Assembly (NCBI GenBank): GCA_026545765.1
Contig: CM048842.1
Span: 67,184,371 to 67,248,370 of the forward strand
From: Plantago major
Lineage: Eukaryota > Streptophyta > Magnoliopsida > Lamiales > Plantaginaceae
Direction of reading: 5' to 3'
Length of the DNA stretch: 64,000 bases
Below are positions 57,869 through 64,000 of this stretch, one piece after another (the stretch's first letter is position 1; each line of letters begins with the position of its first letter). Below the pieces are notes generated by a model. It saw nothing but the letters and a program-made list of their open reading frames with translations, was not told where the DNA came from and made no database searches. Position numbers and translations under genes: made by a program.

Positions 57869-60700
57869 CTAAGGTGTGGAACCAAACCAACCACCAAGTC
57901 CCCTGCCCCTCCTTGATTCTCCTCTTCCCCTAGCTTCTCCTCTGCCCCTAGACCTTCCTCTTCCCCTGACAGCTCCATCTGCTCTGCCTCTTCCCCTTCC
58001 TATTCCCCTTCCCCTGCCAGTAGCACTACTACTACACCCTGCCTCACCATCAACTTCAGCTCTAGGTCTTTTGCCGCCAACAGTTTGCCTTCCTTGGTTT
58101 GTATCCTACACAAGCAAACAACATATACCAAAAGACTGAGTCCACAAACTGAAATGACTACATACAAGCATACAACTATACAAACATATATAACAATCTT
58201 ACATCAGTATATAAATTTGCTCATTCTCATTAAGCACCTCATCATCATCATTTTTTTGCTGCAAAATGCAATACACCTTTAACTATATTTACAAAATACA
58301 ATACACCTTAAAGGGAGACAAATAAATCACAAACAAATCATATGAATGACAGTTAACTTACCAATGTAGGGCATTTCCTCTGCCAGACCTCTAACTTGGC
58401 ATAAGCTACATTTTGGTGGCCTCCTAGTTTTGTTGAGGGACTTTCTTCTTTATAGTACAACCCTGAACACCTTCACTTGGATGTCTTATCCTAGATACAG
58501 GAGGCCTTCCAGGAGCTCTCAAGATTTCAGGTGGTGAGCACTTTTCCTCAGTCAAGTTATTGGGCCAGAATGGTGTTTGAGGTACATGATAAATCATCAT
58601 ATCATATGTCCTAATGTATGCCTTGGTTATCAGTCAAGTAATTTTCCCCATCTTCTCTATTATGGTTGATTGCTACCCAGGCATGCCTACATGGAATCCC
58701 ACCCACATCCCATCTTTTACAATCACAAGACCAAGTCTGCATGTTTACCACAAATGTGTATTTGAAATCCTCAACCTCATACATGTGCCCAGCTTCTGAA
58801 ATTAGCCTACACCTTCTTGATTGATCATGAGTGTCATTTAATTTCTTCAACACCCTTGCATCACAATGATGTGCATGCACCCCTTCTTCCTTCTGAAAGT
58901 CAGCCTTTGCATCACTTGGGTTCTAATACCCTACACAGTATAAGGAGAAACAACAACATATCATACAAGTAATACACCAACAGTTAAGCAATTGAACTGC
59001 AAGTAAACCATACAAATATTACACTACTTACCTCCATTACACTTATGATAGAATGTCCTCTGATAGCCTCAATCCATGAGTTAAAGCTCTCACTTACATT
59101 GTTGGTGCAGTGGTCTACCTTAATTGTTGTGTCAAATGCATGTCTAGCCCATAAGGCAAGAGGAATGTTCATGAGGTAGTTGTGTCGCACACTTGCATTC
59201 TTTATCTTGTCCATTGCCTTGTTAAAACCATAAGCTGTATAAGCTGTTACTGCTTGCCAATAGAATTTCCTCAAGTCCACACTTCTCCATTTGAGCTTGA
59301 AGTTGTCATAAATGTGCTTAGCACATTTTCTATTGACAACATTTGGTGCTTGCTCCTCAATGACTTGCACCAATCCCTGCAAGTTTGAATTGATTGTGTT
59401 AGTGACAATAGAGGTTAAAGTATAAACTCTTAAGTGAAAAATCAAGTATTTAAGATTCTACCTTGCATCTATCTGCCATGAAATGCCAATGTCTATCAGC
59501 ATCAAATGGTCCAATAAAGTTCTCAAGGCACTGCATGAAGAATCCCCATGACTCTTTATTTTCAGAGTCTACAATGGCCCAAGCAACTGGAAATATGCCA
59601 CAGTCTGCATCAGTGGCAATAGCACTCAACAAATGACCTCCAAATCTGCCCCTCAAGTGGCACCCATCAAAAAACAAGAATGTTTGGCAACCATTTAGAA
59701 ATCCTCTCTTGATACCCTCCAATCCACAGAACATCCTTTGGAACTGAGGTGGTCTATCAATAATAGGCTTCACATCAATGACAAACACAGATCCCATATT
59801 TGTTCTAAGCACCATCTCTCTATACTTAGGTGCCAACATGTAAGCCTCTTCAGGGTTGCCTCCCATTATCTCCTCAGCTTTTATCTTTGCCCTATAAACC
59901 CTCATGTATGGCAGAACAAGCCCTAGCTTGGTATTGACCAATGGCACTAGTTTTTTGGCACTGATTCCAGGATGATCCTTTAGTATTTGAATCAACTTGG
60001 TAGCCAACCAATTGGAATCTGCTTGTCTTTGGTCCACCTTCCTTACACACTTGTGAGTACCATTGTAAGTCCTAATCATGAATGATGTTTCATCATCCAG
60101 GACACCTGCAAATTGCAATTACAATTAAAAACGTTAGTAATTGAACACTTAAACAATATAACATGGGAATGCACGTTAAACACTTACATGCATGCAGTCT
60201 CCAAGGGCAACCTTTTCCACCACAGTGTATTGTGAACCTTGCTTTGTCATTTTTCTTTCTAATCAAGGTGAAACCAACTTTCAATACATACTCTTTCACC
60301 CTCAACCACAAGTCCTTGACATTACTGAATATATCCCCTTCTTTGAACTCCTTATCCCCATCTTCAACATTCTCAAGAAACTCATCTCCAATCCAGTCTA
60401 CATCACTCAAATCATGTTGTTCATCACTTTCATACACAAATGTGGGATCATCATTTTCAGTTTCCTCATGTGCAGGTGAAGGTACATTTTCAGTTGCAGT
60501 TTGACTCACATTTCCTCCACCTTCACCCAAAGTTGCTTCTTCATCCTCATTCTCATTACCACTTGCTTCTTCACCCTCATTCTCATTACCACTTGCATTT
60601 TCATTCCTCTCCTGCTCTTCATGATACTCATCATCTCCCTCAGAATCCACATACCTAGTGAATCCAATCCCTTCATCCTCACTCTCATGCAAATACTTGT
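57869..60700 (-). pseudogene. MULE-C transposase, interrupted and broken
   Basis: Exons on the minus strand: 60700-60188 (acidic linker, DNA-binding domain start CGGKGCPWRLHA), 60105-59462 (LDDETSFMIRTYNGTHKC; first catalytic Asp in FFDGCHLRG; second in MADRCK), 59376-59032 (Glu in NVSESFNSWI), 58922-58362 (SWIM finger CDCKRWDVGGIPCRH, then zinc knuckle start CSLC) and 58105-57869 (Arg-Gly repeats, GRGRGIGRGRGRADG, ending GGWFGSTP). All borders are GT-AG. Frame changes near 58635 and in the zinc knuckle near 58385, plus a stop near 58424, show decay. The N-terminus is cut by the SIRE-like insertion. The RG-rich tail is absent from MULE-A, so the two belong to different branches. Confidence 0.85.
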
Positions 60701-62119
60701 TGGTCCAGATAACGGCAAGGTAAAAGACTGGGGGGGGGGGGGGGGTGAATAGTCTTTTAAAACTTTTGTCGATAAACACAGTTTCTCAGAAACCTGGGGG
60801 TTTCTGATACTTAAATTCAGAGCGCAGAAGACTTTAAGATAGGTAAGTGCAGAAATAATAAGTAAGTGTGTGTGTACTTTGCTGAAATGTAAATACAGAA
60901 AAGTAAATAACACAGCAAGTATAGTGGTATCTGGAGGTGGCGTAATCCTCCAACTAATCCACTTCGGTCTTTCTGAGACCTAGAATTCACTAGAACAGAT
61001 AATTGAGTTCACCTTACAATAATCCTTATTCTAAGATTCCTAAACAAATGGTTCCCAACTAAATGTTTCCCCTGAGTTATTCCCCAGCTCCTAGAGCTAA
61101 GTACTTCCTCTACTCAGATAACCTTGGAGTTATTCCCTGATTTCCCAAATCAAGTACTTCCTCTACTCCACGCCTTGATGGTGTTGGTTATAAGGTTTGT
61201 CAGAGAGGCTTCTCGTATAACTTTTCAGTTATGTTTTCAGAGAGCCTAATAGAACAAGACTACTTAATACACTTGTTCAAAGGATGGCGCTTCACTTTCT
61301 TGACCCACCCAAGTAATTGATGTCCGTTCTGGAGAATGAGCTTCATAAAGGGTATCTGATAGTTCAACTCTTTCACGAATAACAATCTCTTGTTAAGGTT
61401 CATGACAACTTAGAACTATAGTGATTCTTCAAGCAACAGAAAGCTTCCAGAAAGGGTAGTAGAGTGCTTGAGAGAATACTTTGCTTGATGGTAAGTTTGC
61501 AAGATAGAGCGTTCTAAGGTATGTTCTTCAAGCATCTAAGTATGTGATATATATAGATAAATTTGAGAGGTGTTTGAATTGTGTCCGTTGTGCTCTCTAT
61601 CAAATTATATCCGTTTATATCTTGAACTATGTACCGTAAGTCACTATCTCATTTTTCGTAGAGGATCTTAAAGATTTCGCCGATGCATTTAATGCATAGT
61701 ACTGTTCATTGTCCTTTAGTCTCAACGGATACATGAGCCTTTCTGATAGCTTGCATGCTCCATACTCATGATGTCATATGTTCAGAATCATATCCCGAAA
61801 ATAAGTTAATATACTTAAGAAAGGATTAAGGACATAGTCTTTCTGAGTTAGACTAAACCTTTGTGTCTTCATAAACCTTGTGCAATCTTCAGTCTTCTAA
61901 TCTTCAGAAAAGCTCCATTGCTAGGATTGATCTTCATGGTCTTCTTGAAATAAAAATTACACTCAGAGACCTATAATCCTAATACAAGATTTACTAGACT
62001 AATCATACTCAGTGATTTCCTCTTTTACAATGTTCAAGTGAACCAAGAGCACTTAATCACCTTTCTGGCTAAGATAAGAACATGTGATGAGTGATCAAAA
62101 TACTATGATATTCCTAACA
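60701..62119 (-). repeat. 3' LTR of the SIRE-like element
   Basis: On the plus strand it reads TGGTCCAGAT... to ...CCTAACA, so it has TG/CA ends; on the element strand it starts TGTTAGGAATATC and ends near CTGGACCA. It contains a G16 run (60730-60745). MULE-C coding sequence resumes directly beyond it at 60700. Confidence 0.65.
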
Positions 62120-62549
62120 AATTTCCCCCTTTTTGATCAGTCATCCATGACTATCTTTCAAGTCCTATTACAAAATTGTAATCCTGGAAGAGAAAACAAT
62201 CCACCACTTAATCATTTCAAATGATATTCAATTTTAGTTGAATTAAGTGCAGAAAGTAAACATCAACCAAATCACAAGAAGTGATCTTTGCTGATAAGTT
62301 GTCATCTATTAAAATGTATCTGAGAATATGATCTTCAGATAGTACCATTACAGAGTAAGATGCAACTTTTACAGGTAGAGAATTTCAGAAACAATCAGCA
62401 AGATTACAAAAAGTAATAAAACATACTAAGTAAATTAGAACAAAGGAGAGTCCAAGCTCCAAGAGAGTATTCTAATGTTACTAGTCTTCAAGTCTTCAGA
62501 AACACAACTTGGGTTCAGATACCTCAAGTTCTTCAGCACCCTTTCTGGA

Positions 62550-63460
62550 TCAGTTGACATGATCATCCACTTTTCTGCATTCTTGGACATAGTCATAAAG
62601 AATACTTCTGACAGAGAGCTCTGTCTTTCTGGATAAGTCACATATTTCATGGTAACTCTTGCCAAGCTTGTGATTCTTCCGCAGAAAATGTTTGACCCAG
62701 AAGTACTTTCCCCAGACCCAGGCATGGTCTACTTGCAGCTGAGATAGGTTGAAATACTTGTATATTTCTTCCAGATAGTGTATATCATCTAGGTATTCAT
62801 CCAATGTCATATAGAATGACTCATAGGTTGAAACACCTAGTTTGTTCTTCCTGCTGTAGCTACCATCCAGTTTTCTTACCTTGTGTACATCATCAGGTTT
62901 TGGGTAAGGACAGGCAAAAGAAAGATCCATCTTTCTGGCTTCATTCCTCTTTTCTACTTCAAAGTTTAACCAGGCATGAAGGTGCTCAGGTTTTAGCAAT
63001 TCTGGCTTGCCTTCTCTCCATTTCAGGATTTGGTTGAGGATGGGAGTTGGAAACTTATCATTGACAAGTAGATGTTGTAGTTCTAGAATCCAATACCCTC
63101 TCTTGTTCAGAATGCACCTATATGAAGATTCTTCATTACTAGTCTTCATATACTCAATGTGGGCATCAGTTGGCCTTTCTTGATGTGTTTCATTGTTTAT
63201 TCTGCCAAACTGGAAATCCCTCCTTGCTTTTATGTTTGGTGGCCTTCTATCAGGAGATCCTCTAACCCTTTCTTCCTGCCTTGGGGCTGTGCTGGTGGAT
63301 GTTCCTTGTATAGACTTGGTGTTGCCAGAAGGAGTTCGTCGCTAAGGCTTCTTTGCCAGAGGAGGTTGTGAAGTAGTTGCTTGTCTCCTTTTCTTGTGAA
63401 GTGGATGTTCATCAGAATCATCCTCATCATCATTGTAGTCCAAAATTGGAGACTTCGACT
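62550..63460 (-). pseudogene. Extra ORF near the 3' end of the SIRE-like element
   Basis: A 199-residue frame (63149-62550) reads CILNKRGYWILELQHLLVND, LLKPEHLHAWLNFEVEKRNE, GVSTYESFYMTLDEYLDDIH and VDHAWVWGKYFWVKHFLRKN. Upstream to about 63460 is a charged, low-complexity stretch (DEDDSDEHPLHKKRRQ). It sits where SIRE-type Copia elements carry an extra ORF after pol, but I do not recognise the protein. 63460-64000 is more of the same low-complexity coding-like sequence on the minus strand. Confidence 0.4.
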
Positions 63461-64000
63461 TTCTTGGCCTCTTACTTCTCCTTCTTCCTTTCTTCTTCTT
63501 CAAGTCTTCTTCTCTTCCGAGATTCTAAGGGACTTGGTTCCCTAGTGACTATACTTCTCACCTTCCGTGGTTGATCCGGAACAACTTCTTCGCAAGGGTG
63601 TCTCGGTGGTGTCCTTAATGACAAGTTGAATTGAGGAGGGAGGATTTGATTGTTTTCTTTTCTTCCTCGCCATTCGAGGCATCTCTTCTTGCCTTAGTCA
63701 TGAATGATCGACTTCGATAGCATAAGCTTCAGAGAGTTTCAAAGTTTTCCGGAGATTGTTGTGCACGACTAATTCTTGAAGTTTTTCTTCACTCGTTGTT
63801 CTGCCTAACGTTCTCGCTCCTTTCTGCTGAGTTCTTCAAGCGGCCTTAGGATGGCGTTGGCTTGTAGGATAAAGATGGCTTCATTCAATCTTGCATTAGC
63901 ATTGTTACAATCCTCATCCCCGACCAGCCCTAGGTCTTTCGAGAGAGAGCGCGTCTGGTTGCCTGTTGAGTAAAGCGGCAAGGGCTTCATCTCTTCCGTA

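Larger units (their letters stand above)
56725..60700. mobile_element. Second MULE (MULE-C), left part, with GRF and transposase genes
   Basis: The left edge reads GGGTCAATTACATATAGGCC, like the inverted terminus at 31200. Inside are a plus-strand GRF gene (57147-57608) and a minus-strand transposase (57869-60700), transcribed towards each other. The right part is split off by the SIRE-like Copia insertion at 60701 and lies outside the window, so the right terminus and the 9-bp duplication cannot be checked. Non-coding 56740-57146 is AT-rich terminal sequence. Confidence 0.6.
60701..64000 (-). mobile_element. Ty1/Copia retrotransposon, SIRE-like, 3' part (fossil)
   Basis: On the minus strand the order is coding remnants (about 64000-62550), a polypurine tract (CAAAAAGGGGGAAAT, near 62120-62134), then an LTR (62119-60701). 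The AAAAAGGGGG tract just before the LTR is characteristic of SIRE/Maximus elements. The rest of the element lies beyond the right edge. The presumed target duplication beside the LTR is CTTGT (60696-60700); its partner is outside. It was inserted into the MULE-C transposase and so is younger than it. The coding part shows a few breaks. Confidence 0.6.

Noticed and set aside
57876-58139. Pro/Leu-repeat ORF on the plus strand
   Set aside because: Antisense shadow of the Arg-Gly tail exon of the MULE-C transposase.

Overview
The window is nuclear DNA of a flowering plant, most likely a eudicot. It has plant-type introns, a class I HKT sodium transporter gene, a chloroplast petA fragment, and a dense load of Copia, Tat, CACTA, hAT, Mutator (MULE), Helitron and LINE sequence. 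I could not fix the species. The only apparently functional host gene is the HKT gene at 31.3-34.5 kb; nearly everything else is transposon sequence in various stages of decay.

Layout. 1-11.35 kb: the 3' part of a Tork/Tnt1-like Copia element, split by three DNA transposons whose target-site duplications are visible: CACTA-1 (603-6207, ATC), a hAT (6336-7547, GTCTAGAG) and CACTA-2 (9466-10496, TCA). 11.35-13.19 kb: a probable Ty3/Gypsy LTR remnant holding two tRNA-like, Pol III-box segments. 13.2-17.9 kb: an RNase H fragment, short duplications, a Helitron 3' end and AT-rich spacer. 17.9-19.6 kb: a LINE tail on the minus strand, itself carrying a 146-bp MULE-type MITE and a Copia-type LTR.

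19.7-31.2 kb: a cluster of Mutator-related genes. It has two tail-anchored GRF zinc-finger genes, a stand-alone PB1-like gene, a full-domain MULE transposase (minus strand, five exons) and a related plus-strand copy that has lost its catalytic core but keeps its ends and introns. A recurring ~25-bp motif lies in the introns and spacers of this cluster. A MULE-like terminus lies just upstream of the HKT TATA box.

31.3-34.5 kb: HKT gene, three exons, with a Stowaway-like MITE in intron 1. 34.5-39.0 kb: spacer with one orphan exon resembling the plant lung-seven-transmembrane family and a nuclear copy of part of petA. 39.03-53.30 kb: a structurally complete, coding-broken Tat-lineage Ty3/Gypsy element of 14.3 kb (TSD TGTAC) with the antisense extra ORF typical of that group. 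53.7-56.6 kb: an F-box scrap and a broken Helitron Rep/PIF1-helicase gene. 56.7-60.7 kb: a second MULE, with a plus-strand GRF gene converging on a minus-strand transposase. 60.7-64.0 kb: a SIRE-like Copia element inserted into that transposase and running off the window.

The most interesting signal is the repeated pairing of MULE transposase genes with small proteins that join a GRF-type zinc finger to a C-terminal membrane segment (three cases here), together with the stand-alone PB1-like gene and the intronic repeat motif. This would fit an accessory gene set of a Mutator lineage, but that is inference from one window.
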